Of a DNA stretch of 43,702 bases, positions 32,011 through 40,232 are shown piece after piece. Below the pieces are notes generated by a model. It did not search any database and had not been told where the DNA came from. It saw nothing but the letters and a program-made list of their open reading frames with translations. Position 1 is the stretch's first letter; each line of letters starts with the position of its first letter. Source of the DNA: CAYQJS01 sp964417895 (GTDB lineage: Bacteria; Chloroflexota; UBA6077; SHYK01); assembly GCA_964417895.1 (NCBI GenBank), contig CAYQJS010000047.1, positions 1 to 43,702 of the forward strand. Direction: 5' to 3'. The position numbers were made by a program, and so were the translations under genes.

Positions 32011-33576
32011 ATGAGCCAAGCGAGTGGGCCGCAGGTTGAGCCAGAGATCCCTGATGAAGGCGCACCCGAGCGGGAAGCTCGCGCGGCGGCTGAGGCAGCC
32101 GAGGGGAAGTTCCGTGGCCTGCTGGACTCGGCTCCGGACTCCATCGTCATCGTTGACCAGCGAGGAATGATCGCCATCGTGAACCGGCGGGTGGAGGAGA
32201 TGTTCGGGTACGAGCGCGACGAGCTTCTAGGCCAACCCGTCGAGGTCTTGATCCCTGAGCGATTCCGTGGACGGCACGCCGGCCATCGCGAGGCCTACGC
32301 GGCGGCCCCGCGCACGCGTCCTATGGGCGTCGGTCTGGATTTGTACGCTCGTCGCAAGGATGGCACCGAGCTGCCCGTGGAGATCAGCCTCAGCCCGCTC
32401 GGAACGCCAGAGGGCACGTTGGTGACCAGCATCATCCGCGACGTCACCGAGCGTAAGCGCGCTGAAATGGCCCTGCGGGAAAGCGAAAACCGGTTCCGAG
32501 CTATCTTCGAGGGCACCTTCGAGTTCGTGGGTCTCCTCGCTCCCGACGGAACCGTGATCGAGGCCAACCGGACCGCGCTCGATTTCGCGGGTGTGCGGCG
32601 CGAGGATGTGGTCGGACGGCCCTTTTGGGAGACGAAGTGGTGGGCCAGGTCCGCGGAGAACCGTGACCGCTTGCGAGCGGCCATCGCGGAGGCATCCGAA
32701 GGCGCCTTCGTGCGCTACGAGGTCGATATCTTGAGCGGCGACGGGAGGCTTGCGGCTATCGACTTCTCCATCAAGCCCATCAGGGATGAGAGCGGTCAGG
32801 TGGTGCTGCTCATCCCGGAAGGGCGCGACATCACTGAGCGCCGTCGGGCTGAGGAGGATCTGAGACGCATCGCTGCTGAGCTGGAGTCATCCAACGCAGA
32901 GTTGGAGCAGTTCGCCCACGTGGCTTCCCACGACTTGCAGGAGCCGCTGCGCATGGTGGCCAGCTACACCCAGTTGCTGGCCCGTCGCTACGGCGACAGG
33001 CTCGACGCGGATGCCCATGAGTTCATCGGCTACGCGGTCGACGGCGCCACGCGGATGCAGGCCCTTATCAACGACCTCCTCGAGTACTCGCGTATCGGGA
33101 CGCGGCGCCGAGCATTCGAGCCCACCGATATGGGCGCCACATTGGACCGAGTGCTTGGCGACCTGGCGCTCGCCATCGAGGAGTCGGAGGGAGTTGTCCG
33201 TCGTGGGCCGCTGCCCGTCGTAATGGGCGATTCCGTTCAGCTGGGGCAGCTCTTCCAGAATCTGATGAGCAACGCGATCAAGTTCCGTGGGAAGCGTGCT
33301 CCCGAGGTGGAGGTGAGCGCCGAACGCAATGGTGACGAGTGGCGCTTCGCCGTTCGCGACAACGGCATCGGGATCGCGCCGGAGTACGCGGAGCGGATCT
33401 TCGCCATGTTTCAGAGACTGCACAGGCGAGACGAGTACCCGGGCACAGGCATTGGCCTGGCGATCTGCAAGAAGATCGTCGAGCGACACGGCGGGAGAAT
33501 CTGGCTGGAGTCGGAGCCGGGGGAGGGCTCGACATTCTTCTTCACGATCCCGGAGCGTGTGGGACAGCGCGGATGA
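32011..33576 (+). CDS. PAS-PAS histidine kinase (phytochrome-like catalytic type)
   Basis: 521 aa from ATG 32011 (MSQASG). Two PAS domains: the first around FRGLLDSAPDSIVIVD, the second FRAIFEGTFEFVGLLAPDG, each ending in the typical DVTERKRAE or DITERRRAEEDL linker. HisKA has the phospho-acceptor H307 (ASHDLQEPLRM), a pattern typical of phytochrome-like and Rcp-partnered kinases, and HATPase_c contains NLMSNAIKF, DNGIGI and GTGIGLAICKKI. No membrane segment: cytosolic. The TGA overlaps the ATG of the receiver protein (ATGA). Confidence 0.9.
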   Translation: MSQASGPQVEPEIPDEGAPEREARAAAEAAEGKFRGLLDSAPDSIVIVDQRGMIAIVNRRVEEMFGYERDELLGQPVEVLIPERFRGRHAGHREAYAAAPRTRPMGVGLDLYARRKDGTELPVEISLSPLGTPEGTLVTSIIRDVTERKRAEMALRESENRFRAIFEGTFEFVGLLAPDGTVIEANRTALDFAGVRREDVVGRPFWETKWWARSAENRDRLRAAIAEASEGAFVRYEVDILSGDGRLAAIDFSIKPIRDESGQVVLLIPEGRDITERRRAEEDLRRIAAELESSNAELEQFAHVASHDLQEPLRMVASYTQLLARRYGDRLDADAHEFIGYAVDGATRMQALINDLLEYSRIGTRRRAFEPTDMGATLDRVLGDLALAIEESEGVVRRGPLPVVMGDSVQLGQLFQNLMSNAIKFRGKRAPEVEVSAERNGDEWRFAVRDNGIGIAPEYAERIFAMFQRLHRRDEYPGTGIGLAICKKIVERHGGRIWLESEPGEGSTFFFTIPERVGQRG

Positions 33577-34010
33577 ACAACCCGAGACCGATACAGATCC
33601 TCCTGGTGGAGGACAACCCCGGCGACGCCCGCCTGACCGAGGAAGCGCTCAGAGACGGCAAGGTTCACAACCGTCTCACCGTTGTGCCCGACGGGGTGGA
33701 GGCCATGGCATATCTGCGGCGCGAAGGCAAGTACGCCGACGCCCCGCGGCCCGACCTCATCCTGCTCGATCTGAACCTACCACGGAAAGACGGGCGCGAG
33801 GTTCTCCGCGAAACCAAGTCCGACGACGCTCTGAAGAGTATCCCTGTGGTTGTCCTGACGACGTCCCGTGCAGAGGAGGACGTTCTCAGGAGCTACGGCC
33901 TGCACGCCAACTCCTACGTGACCAAGCCGGTGGACCTCGACCAGTTCATCGCGGCCGTCAGGTCGATCGAGGATTTCTGGATCACTGTGGCGACGCTCCC
34001 GCGAGAGTAG
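33573..34010 (+). CDS. Single-domain response regulator (Rcp1-like)
   Basis: 145 aa: a stand-alone receiver with VEDNPGDARL, phospho-acceptor D66 (LILLDLNLPRKDG), TTS in VVLTTSRAEED and Lys in YVTKPVD. Such lone receivers pair with PAS or phytochrome-like kinases; the kinase is the preceding gene, with a 4-bp overlap. The next gene starts 4 bp later, so kinase, receiver and hybrid are one operon. Confidence 0.93.
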   Translation: MNNPRPIQILLVEDNPGDARLTEEALRDGKVHNRLTVVPDGVEAMAYLRREGKYADAPRPDLILLDLNLPRKDGREVLRETKSDDALKSIPVVVLTTSRAEEDVLRSYGLHANSYVTKPVDLDQFIAAVRSIEDFWITVATLPRE

Positions 34011-34014
34011 TGCC

Positions 34015-35517
34015 GTGCTGGAGCAACCCCTCACCGTCCTTCTTGTGGAGGACAACCCCGGCGACGCGCGCCTGATCCGCGAGATGCTGCGGGAAGGCTG
34101 CGGCGATCGCTGCCGGTTGGAGCACGTCGATCGCCTCTCGCTGGCGATGGACCGCCTCTCTCGAGACCGGTTCGACCTCGTGCTGCTCGACCTGTCCCTG
34201 CCCGATGCCCAAGGGTTGGAGGCCTTCCGGCAGCTCCACGCTCATGCGCCCGAGGTGCCCGTTGTCATGCTCACCGGGCTGGACGATGAGGACCTCGCCC
34301 GACGGTCGGTCCAGGAGGGAGCGCAGGACTATCTGCCCAAAGGCGACGTCAGCGCCCATAGCCTCGTGCGCTCGATTCTCTACGCAGTCGAGCGCGCGCA
34401 GGGCGAGGCGGAGCGCGCCCATCTTCTGGCCCGGGAGCAGGCGGCGCGCGTCGAGGCCGAGGCCCAGCGCGCCCGCTTGCAGGCCATCCTCGAGAGTGCG
34501 GCGCACGGCATCCTCTTCGTGGATGCCGAGACCGGCCGGCTCTCCGCCAATCCCGCCGCCGAGCGAATCCTGGGACGCTCGCTGGCGCCGGATCTCGGGA
34601 TGGAGCAGTACACGGGTGAGCTATCCCGTCCGGATGAAGGCCCCCTCGCGCTCGACGAGTTGCCCCTGAGTCGAGCGCTCCGAGGAGCGACCATTACCAA
34701 CGAGGAACTGGTGATCCTGCGGCCCGATGGTACCGAGGTGCCGGTCCTCGCCAGCGCAGCACCGATCCGGGACCGAAACGGCGCTATCACGGGCGCCGTG
34801 GTGATCCACCAGGACATCACGGCCCTGAAGGAGCTGGAGCGGCTGCGGGAAGAATGGACCTCGGTGATCGCTCACGACTTGCGCCAGCCCGTGGCGGCCA
34901 TCTCCCTGTACGCTCAGGCCCTGACTGCGCTGGCCGAGCACGACGGGGCGCTTCAGCGCATCCGTCCCCGCGCGCAGAGCATCGTCGAGGCCACACGTCG
35001 GCTCGACCGTATGATCGGCGACCTCCTCGACGTATCGAGGCTCGGCGCCGGTCGCCTGATGATCGAGCCAGTGCCAGTAGATCTGGCCATCCTCGTGCGG
35101 GGGGTCGCCCAGCTGGCCGATGGCCACTCCGTCGAGATCTCCGTCGATGAGGACCTGCCGCGGTTGCCGGCTGACCCAGGGCGACTGGAGCAGGTATTGG
35201 GCAACCTCGTCTCCAATGCCTTCAAGTATGGGGATCCTGGGACCCCCATCCTCATCCGCGTCTCGCGGAAAGACGGAGAGGTCGAGGTGGCGGTGACGAA
35301 CCAGGGGCCCGGCATTCCCCCGGCGGAGATCCCTCGGATCTTCCGGCGCTTCTATCGGGCAAGCGGCGCGCAGTCCCGTGCTGTCGCCGGCCTGGGCCTC
35401 GGGCTCTACATCGCGCGCGAGCTGGTCCACGCCCATGGTGGACGCATGTGGGTGGAGAGCACCCCCGGCGAAACGACCACCTTTCGGTTCACCCTCCCGA
35501 CCGCCTCAGGCCTTTAG
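34015..35517 (+). CDS. Receiver-PAS-histidine kinase hybrid
   Basis: 500 aa from GTG 34015. An N-terminal receiver (VEDNPGDAR, phospho-acceptor D59 in LVLLDLSLP, Lys in YLPKGD), then a coiled linker, a PAS domain (about 155-270), HisKA with H287 (IAHDLRQPVAA) and HATPase_c (NLVSNAFKYG, NQGPGI, GLGLGLYIA). A receiver placed before the PAS and kinase domains suggests it takes phosphate from another kinase and resets its own activity. It is the third gene of the kinase operon. Confidence 0.92.
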   Translation: MLEQPLTVLLVEDNPGDARLIREMLREGCGDRCRLEHVDRLSLAMDRLSRDRFDLVLLDLSLPDAQGLEAFRQLHAHAPEVPVVMLTGLDDEDLARRSVQEGAQDYLPKGDVSAHSLVRSILYAVERAQGEAERAHLLAREQAARVEAEAQRARLQAILESAAHGILFVDAETGRLSANPAAERILGRSLAPDLGMEQYTGELSRPDEGPLALDELPLSRALRGATITNEELVILRPDGTEVPVLASAAPIRDRNGAITGAVVIHQDITALKELERLREEWTSVIAHDLRQPVAAISLYAQALTALAEHDGALQRIRPRAQSIVEATRRLDRMIGDLLDVSRLGAGRLMIEPVPVDLAILVRGVAQLADGHSVEISVDEDLPRLPADPGRLEQVLGNLVSNAFKYGDPGTPILIRVSRKDGEVEVAVTNQGPGIPPAEIPRIFRRFYRASGAQSRAVAGLGLGLYIARELVHAHGGRMWVESTPGETTTFRFTLPTASGL

Positions 35518-35524
35518 TCGACGG

Positions 35525-35575
35525 ACGAACCGGACGGACGAACCGGATGTAACCGAGCCCTAGAGCGACGACGGA
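35525..35575 (-). pseudogene. Fragment matching the C-terminus of the 36373 membrane protein
   Basis: Translating the minus strand gives VVALGLGYIRFVRPVRPS, close to the end of the membrane protein at 36373-36840 (LIALGLGYVRFIRPAGGT). The rest of that protein is missing. It appears to be a leftover of a duplicated or deleted copy lying between the hybrid kinase and the LuxR-type regulator. Confidence 0.5.
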
Positions 35576-35626
35576 GGCCGATGGGCACGCCAACCTCTGA
35601 CCGATGCGCTGCCTCCTCACGCTATC

Positions 35627-35632
35627 TATAAT
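35627..35632 (+). promoter_or_regulatory. Possible -10 box of the LuxR-type regulator
   Basis: TATAAT at 35627-35632 in a GC-rich context, 40 bp before the regulator ATG, with GGGAGTAGG in between as ribosome site. No good -35 is visible at 16-18 bp, so an activator or another sigma factor may help. Confidence 0.45.
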
Positions 35633-35672
35633 CAAAGGCGGAGCGCCGGGCGCGACGCTCCGGGAGTAGGCC

Positions 35673-36332
35673 ATGCGCGTGCTTATCGCCGATGACCATG
35701 CCTTGTTTCGCGACGGCCTTCGCAGCCTGCTGGAGGCCCGCGGCGTGGATGTCGTGGGCGAGGCAAAGAACGGGTTAGAGGCGGTGGAGATGGCCCACCA
35801 CGCTCGGCCCGACGCCGTACTGATGGACCTGGCGATGCCGGTGATGGGTGGGCTCGCCGCGACTCGACTCATTAGCGCCGAGTTGCCAGGCGTCAAGGTT
35901 GTCGTCCTGACAGCGTCGGAGGACGACGCGGACCTGTTCGAAGCAATCAAGGCGGGCGCGCAGGGCTACATCCTAAAGAACCTCAAGGCCGACGAGCTGA
36001 TGCACTTGCTGGAGAATGTGAGCCGCGACGAGCCGGGCCTTACCCCCGCGCTAGCCCGCAAGCTGTTGGGCGAGTTCGCCCGGCCAGCGGGCGCCCATCA
36101 GCAACGGTCGCCAGACGCGCTCACGGAGCGCGAGCAAGAGGTGCTCGAGCTCTTGGTTGAGGGCATCACGTCGAATCGCGATCTGGCTGAGCGCCTCGTG
36201 GTAACGGAGAACACTGTGAAGTACCACCTGCGCAACATCCTCGATAAGCTGCATGTCCAGAACCGGGCCCAGGTGGTGGCCTTCGCCGTCCGCCACGGCC
36301 TCGTGGACTGGCGCGGACCTGACCCACGTTAG
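35673..36332 (+). CDS. NarL/LuxR-family response regulator
   Basis: 219 aa. A receiver domain with D52 (VLMDLAMPVMGG), acidic pocket IADDHALFRDG, VLTASEDD and Lys in YILKNLKAD. The C-terminal LuxR helix-turn-helix starts with LTEREQEVLELLVEG and ends with TVKYHLRNILDKLHVQNRAQ. Standard length. No kinase of its own type follows; the kinases at 32011 or 34015 are candidates for its partner. Confidence 0.93.
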   Translation: MRVLIADDHALFRDGLRSLLEARGVDVVGEAKNGLEAVEMAHHARPDAVLMDLAMPVMGGLAATRLISAELPGVKVVVLTASEDDADLFEAIKAGAQGYILKNLKADELMHLLENVSRDEPGLTPALARKLLGEFARPAGAHQQRSPDALTEREQEVLELLVEGITSNRDLAERLVVTENTVKYHLRNILDKLHVQNRAQVVAFAVRHGLVDWRGPDPR

Positions 36333-36372
36333 GCACCCTTCTGGGGGGACGGCCGGCCCGCAACGCACGTGG

Positions 36373-36840
36373 CTATGTGCCGCCCGCTGGCCGGATGAAC
36401 CGTACGTAGCCGAGCCCAAGGGCGATGAGCAGTCCGATCGACACAACGACGAACCGAAACGTGTTGTCTTCGGCAGAGAACCCGCGAAGAATGCTGTAGC
36501 CGAACGTCAGGATTCCGCCGAGAAGGAAGCCGTCGGAGAACAGATCGATCCGCCGGAGCATTGTGAGGCTGACCACGAGCATGACGATGGCGGCAGCCGC
36601 GGAGACCGCGGAGACATTGCGATTGTAGATGCCCGACTCAACCCTGAACTCACGAGTCACGCGCTGATGCTCCTCGATCTCCCTCTCGGTTTCCGGCGAC
36701 CGCTCGCCTGCGGCTACGGGTCTCATCACCGCGATCGGGGGCTCCGGAAACCTGGGCTCGGGCGCGAAAGCCGCGATCCCGACCCCCACGAACGTGGCGA
36801 GCAACAACCCGACGAAGACCTTGTAGACCACCACCAGCAT
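36373..36840 (-). CDS. Membrane protein of unknown function (155 aa)
   Basis: One membrane helix at the start (VYKVFVGLLLATFVGVGIAAF), then an outside or inside loop rich in Pro and Glu (EREIEEHQRVTREF), then three more hydrophobic stretches (AVSAAAAIVMLVVSLTML, GFLLGGILTFGYSIL, FVVVSIGLLIALGLGYVRF). The N-terminal hydrophobic segment with a conserved loop before the other helices is seen in several uncharacterised Chloroflexota proteins. Oriented opposite to both neighbours. A fragment of a relative lies at 35525-35575. Confidence 0.65.
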   Translation of the reverse strand: MLVVVYKVFVGLLLATFVGVGIAAFAPEPRFPEPPIAVMRPVAAGERSPETEREIEEHQRVTREFRVESGIYNRNVSAVSAAAAIVMLVVSLTMLRRIDLFSDGFLLGGILTFGYSILRGFSAEDNTFRFVVVSIGLLIALGLGYVRFIRPAGGT

Positions 36841-37094
36841 TGCAGGAACCCTCCTCCCGGAGGCGCATACCGGCTTTCTCGCGAACCCGTCGCACCAGCC
36901 GAAACATACCAGGTCGGGGGGACGCGGGCGCCCATCCGCGAGGTGGGTTGTCTACTGGCAAGCGCCCACCCCATGGGATGGCGCATCGCGCCCGTGCGCT
37001 GTCCATGAAGCGCTGCTTGAACCACCCTGCATCCGTACGACAACCACCCCCCGTGTCGTGGACGCCCGGGTCCCCTCCCCCCGATGCTTGATAA

Positions 37095-37253
37095 GGAGCA
37101 TGCGAGGGCCTGGACCCCGAGGAGGGAGAATTGCTGCCGCGGCGGGCGGTGACCAAGGAGTACAGTTTCTCACGGGCCGGGCAATTCGAATTCGCCTGCC
37201 ATCTGCCTGGCCACCATGAGGCCGGGATGGCGCTTCCGATCAGTGCGAACTAG
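37095..37253 (+). pseudogene. Cupredoxin C-terminal fragment before copA
   Basis: The open frame between stops contains EYSFSRAGQFEFACHLPGHHEAGM, the last strands of a plastocyanin-type domain with the ligands Cys, His and Met in the usual spacing. The N-terminal half, with the other His ligand, is missing. TTG 37131, after GAGGAGGGA, could allow translation of a 40-aa peptide, too short to fold as a whole cupredoxin. It resembles the matching part of the N-terminal nirK domain. Confidence 0.6.
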
Positions 37254-37292
37254 GATTTACGGCACCATCGGGTTACGGCGGGGACAGTCTGG

Positions 37293-39833
37293 GTGGACCT
37301 AGGCCACGAGCACGACCGCCAGCGAGTGGCATCGGCGACTACCGGCGTGGGCGGCGCCTTCGAGCGCCATTGGGTTGAGCTGCCCGTGGCGGATCCCGGA
37401 GGCCGCCACGGGGCAGGGCATCTCGCGGAGCAACTGGCGCGGCTACCGGGAGTCAGCGACGCATCGGTCAACCCTACCTCCGGGCTGGCGCGGGTGGCCT
37501 TCGACCCCGAGAAAACCAGCGTAAAGGCCATCGTTGGCGCGATGCGGGCCGAAGGCTACCTGGCCCCCGTCGCAACGACCCAGCTGGGAATCGAGGGCAT
37601 CCACTGCGCATCGTGCGTAACGGCCATCGAGGGGGCGCTGCAGCGCACTCCCGGGGTGTTGTCCGCTACAGTGAACCCCGCGACAGAACAGGCGCGCGTG
37701 GAGTACGCCCCGGGCCTCGTCGATAGCGCCGCCCTGACGCGCGCTGTCGAGGATGCTGGCTACCACGTCCGTGCCGGGCTTGCTCCCGCCGACACGGCCG
37801 TGGATCGCGAAGAGCGAGACCGCGTTCGCGAGTACCGTACGCTCATGCGCAAGTTCTGGCTTGCTGCCAGTGTTTCGGTCCCGGTCATCATCTTTTCCTA
37901 CCCAAGCTTCCTCCCCGTCCTGAGCGACCTGCTGCCGCGAGAGAGCCAGGCCCTTCGGCTCGTGTGGGGCCTCCTGGGAGTGATCACTCTGCCGGTCCTG
38001 GCCTGGTCCGGCAGCCAGTTCTTCAGCGGCACCTGGGGGGCCCTGAAGCATCGGCAGGCCAACATGCACACGCTGATCGCGACGGGGATCTCGGCAGCCT
38101 GGCTGTACTCGACGGTGGCCGTGCTCTTCCCCGAGATCTTCCCCACGCATGCGCTGGCGGAGGTTTTCTACGACGTGACGACGGTGGTGACCGCCCTGGT
38201 GGTCCTCGGGCTGGCGCTGGAGATCAAGGCCAAGGGCCGTACCAGCGAGGCCATCAAGAAGCTCATCGGCCTCCAGGCCCGGTTGGCGCGCGTGCTGCGC
38301 GGTGGCGCCGAGCTCGATATCCCAGTCGAGGAGGTGCTCGTCGGCGACACGGTCGTCGTGCGGCCAGGCGAGAAGATTCCGGTGGACGGGTCAGTTGTCG
38401 AGGGTGGCTCATCGGTGGACGAGAGCATGATCACTGGCGAGAGCATTCCCGTCGAGAAGCACCCGGGCGACGAGGTGATCGGCGCGACCATCAACCAGAC
38501 CGGCAGCTTTCGATTCCAGGCGACAAAGGTCGGCAAGGATACGGCCCTGGCGCAGATCATCCGACTGGTGCAGGACGCGCAAGGCTCCAAGGCCCCCATC
38601 CAGCGCGTAGTGGACCAGGTGTCGCACTACTTCGTCCCGTCGGTGATGATCCTGGCCGTGGGGTCCGCCGTCATCTGGTACGTGTTCGGGCCGGAGCCGG
38701 CGTTCGTCTACGCCCTGATCGTTTTTGTGACGACGCTGATCATCGCTTGCCCTTGCGCCCTGGGGCTCGCCACACCGACGAGCCTGACGGTGGGCATCGG
38801 CAAGGGGGCGGAACACGGCATCCTCATCCGCTCCGGCGACGCGCTCCAGGCCGCGCAGCGATTGGAGACCGTCATCCTCGACAAGACGGGGACGATCACC
38901 CGTGGGAAGCCCGAGCTGACCGACGTCGTAGCCGCGCCGGGCTCGGACGACCAGCAGGTCTTGCGATTCGCCGGGGCAGTAGAGCGGCGTTCCGAGCACC
39001 CCCTCGCGGAAGCTATCGTGTCGGGAGCGCAGCTTCGGGGACTGCACCTCCCCGAGGCGACGAGCTTCCACGCCGTCCCCGGCCACGGCGTGGAAGCAGA
39101 TGTCGAGGGACACCGCGTGGCGCTCGGGAACGCCAAGCTCATGCGCGCGCGCGGGGTTGCCCTTGGATCCCTCGAGGACGAGGCGGGCCGGCTTGCCAGC
39201 CAGGGGAGGACGGCCATGTACCTCGCCGTGGACGGCGCCGCCGCCGGCATCGTCGCCGCGGCGGACACGGTCAAAGAGGACTCTGCCGCCGCGATCGCTT
39301 CGCTCCAGCGGCGGGGGATCGAGGTCGTTATGATCACCGGCGACAACCACCAGACGGCTCAGGCCATTGCCCGGGAGGTCGGTATCGACCGAGTCTTCGC
39401 GGACGTGCTCCCGGGGGAGAAGGCTCACCAGGTCCACAAGCTGCAACTGGAGGGCAAGCGGGTGGGGATGGTGGGGGACGGCATCAACGACGCACCGGCG
39501 CTTGCTCAGGCCGACGTGGGGCTGGCCATCGGCACCGGCACGGACGTGGCCATCGAGGCCGCGGATGTGACGCTCGTGAGCGGGAGCCTGCGCGGCGTCG
39601 TGTCGGCCATTGAGATCTCCAGGGCAACAATGGGCAACGTCTACCAGAACCTCTTCGGCGCGTTCATCTACAACAGCCTGGGCATCCCCGTGGCCATGGG
39701 GATCCTTTACCCGTTCTTCGGCGTGCTGCTGAGCCCGATAATCGCGGCCGCTGCCATGGCCGCCAGCTCGGTGACGGTGGTCACCAATGCCAACCGGCTC
39801 CGAAGCTGGAAGCCCCCGGAGATGCTCGAGTGA
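37293..39833 (+). CDS. copA: Cu(+)-translocating P1B ATPase
   Basis: 846 aa, GTG start 37293. CPC (486-488) in TM6 marks a copper-type pump; D530 is phosphorylated (LDKTGTITRG); MVGDGINDAPAL and NSLGIPVAMG are as expected for CopA. Two heavy-metal domains precede the pump: the second has the GIHCASC metal site (C105, C108), but the first keeps the fold (LPGVSDASVNPTSGLARVAF) without any CxxC (PGGRHGAG instead). Removes Cu+ from the cytosol, supplying or protecting the nearby NirK and cupredoxins. Overlaps the next gene by 4 bp (GTGA). Confidence 0.95.
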   Translation: MDLGHEHDRQRVASATTGVGGAFERHWVELPVADPGGRHGAGHLAEQLARLPGVSDASVNPTSGLARVAFDPEKTSVKAIVGAMRAEGYLAPVATTQLGIEGIHCASCVTAIEGALQRTPGVLSATVNPATEQARVEYAPGLVDSAALTRAVEDAGYHVRAGLAPADTAVDREERDRVREYRTLMRKFWLAASVSVPVIIFSYPSFLPVLSDLLPRESQALRLVWGLLGVITLPVLAWSGSQFFSGTWGALKHRQANMHTLIATGISAAWLYSTVAVLFPEIFPTHALAEVFYDVTTVVTALVVLGLALEIKAKGRTSEAIKKLIGLQARLARVLRGGAELDIPVEEVLVGDTVVVRPGEKIPVDGSVVEGGSSVDESMITGESIPVEKHPGDEVIGATINQTGSFRFQATKVGKDTALAQIIRLVQDAQGSKAPIQRVVDQVSHYFVPSVMILAVGSAVIWYVFGPEPAFVYALIVFVTTLIIACPCALGLATPTSLTVGIGKGAEHGILIRSGDALQAAQRLETVILDKTGTITRGKPELTDVVAAPGSDDQQVLRFAGAVERRSEHPLAEAIVSGAQLRGLHLPEATSFHAVPGHGVEADVEGHRVALGNAKLMRARGVALGSLEDEAGRLASQGRTAMYLAVDGAAAGIVAAADTVKEDSAAAIASLQRRGIEVVMITGDNHQTAQAIAREVGIDRVFADVLPGEKAHQVHKLQLEGKRVGMVGDGINDAPALAQADVGLAIGTGTDVAIEAADVTLVSGSLRGVVSAIEISRATMGNVYQNLFGAFIYNSLGIPVAMGILYPFFGVLLSPIIAAAAMAASSVTVVTNANRLRSWKPPEMLE

Positions 39834-40207
39834 GCGGCGCTGACGTCGCTGTCCTGATCGGAGGGATCGCGGTGATGGCGGGGATCGCCTGGTTTTTCTG
39901 GGGCCCCCGGCGGGGAGGCGTGCGCGCAGCGCTCGCGTCCAGCGGTTACCAGGAGGCCATGGTGTTGGTGAAAGGCGGCTACACGCCGGATGTCATCGTG
40001 GTCCAGCGAGGCAAGCCCGTGCGCCTCAACTTCCGACGGGAGGAGACCGCCGCCTGCTCCGAGATGGTGATCTTTGGCGACTTTGGCAAGAGCGCCCGCC
40101 TGCCGGAGGGCGAGACCATTCCCATCGAGTTCCTGCCGGAGCAACCCGGCGAGTACGAGTTCACGTGCCAGATGGGCATGCTGCGCGGCAAGCTGATCGT
40201 GGAGTGA
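39830..40207 (+). CDS. Membrane-anchored cupredoxin
   Basis: 125 aa. One membrane helix (VAVLIGGIAVMAGIAWFFWG) followed by a cupredoxin fold with GGYTPDVIVVQRGKPVRLNF and EYEFTCQMGMLRGKLIV near the end (C and M as candidate Cu ligands); ACSEM supplies another Cys. The GTG overlaps the copA TGA (GTGA), so it is made together with the pump and probably accepts or delivers Cu outside the membrane. Confidence 0.85.
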   Translation: MSGADVAVLIGGIAVMAGIAWFFWGPRRGGVRAALASSGYQEAMVLVKGGYTPDVIVVQRGKPVRLNFRREETAACSEMVIFGDFGKSARLPEGETIPIEFLPEQPGEYEFTCQMGMLRGKLIVE

Positions 40208-40232
40208 GCCCGTCTCGTGCTGTTCGCGTCGT

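Noticed and set aside
37964..39613. Long plus-strand frame of 549 codons within copA
   Set aside because: Shadow frame of copA, full of Gly/Arg/Pro; all CopA motifs are in the other frame.
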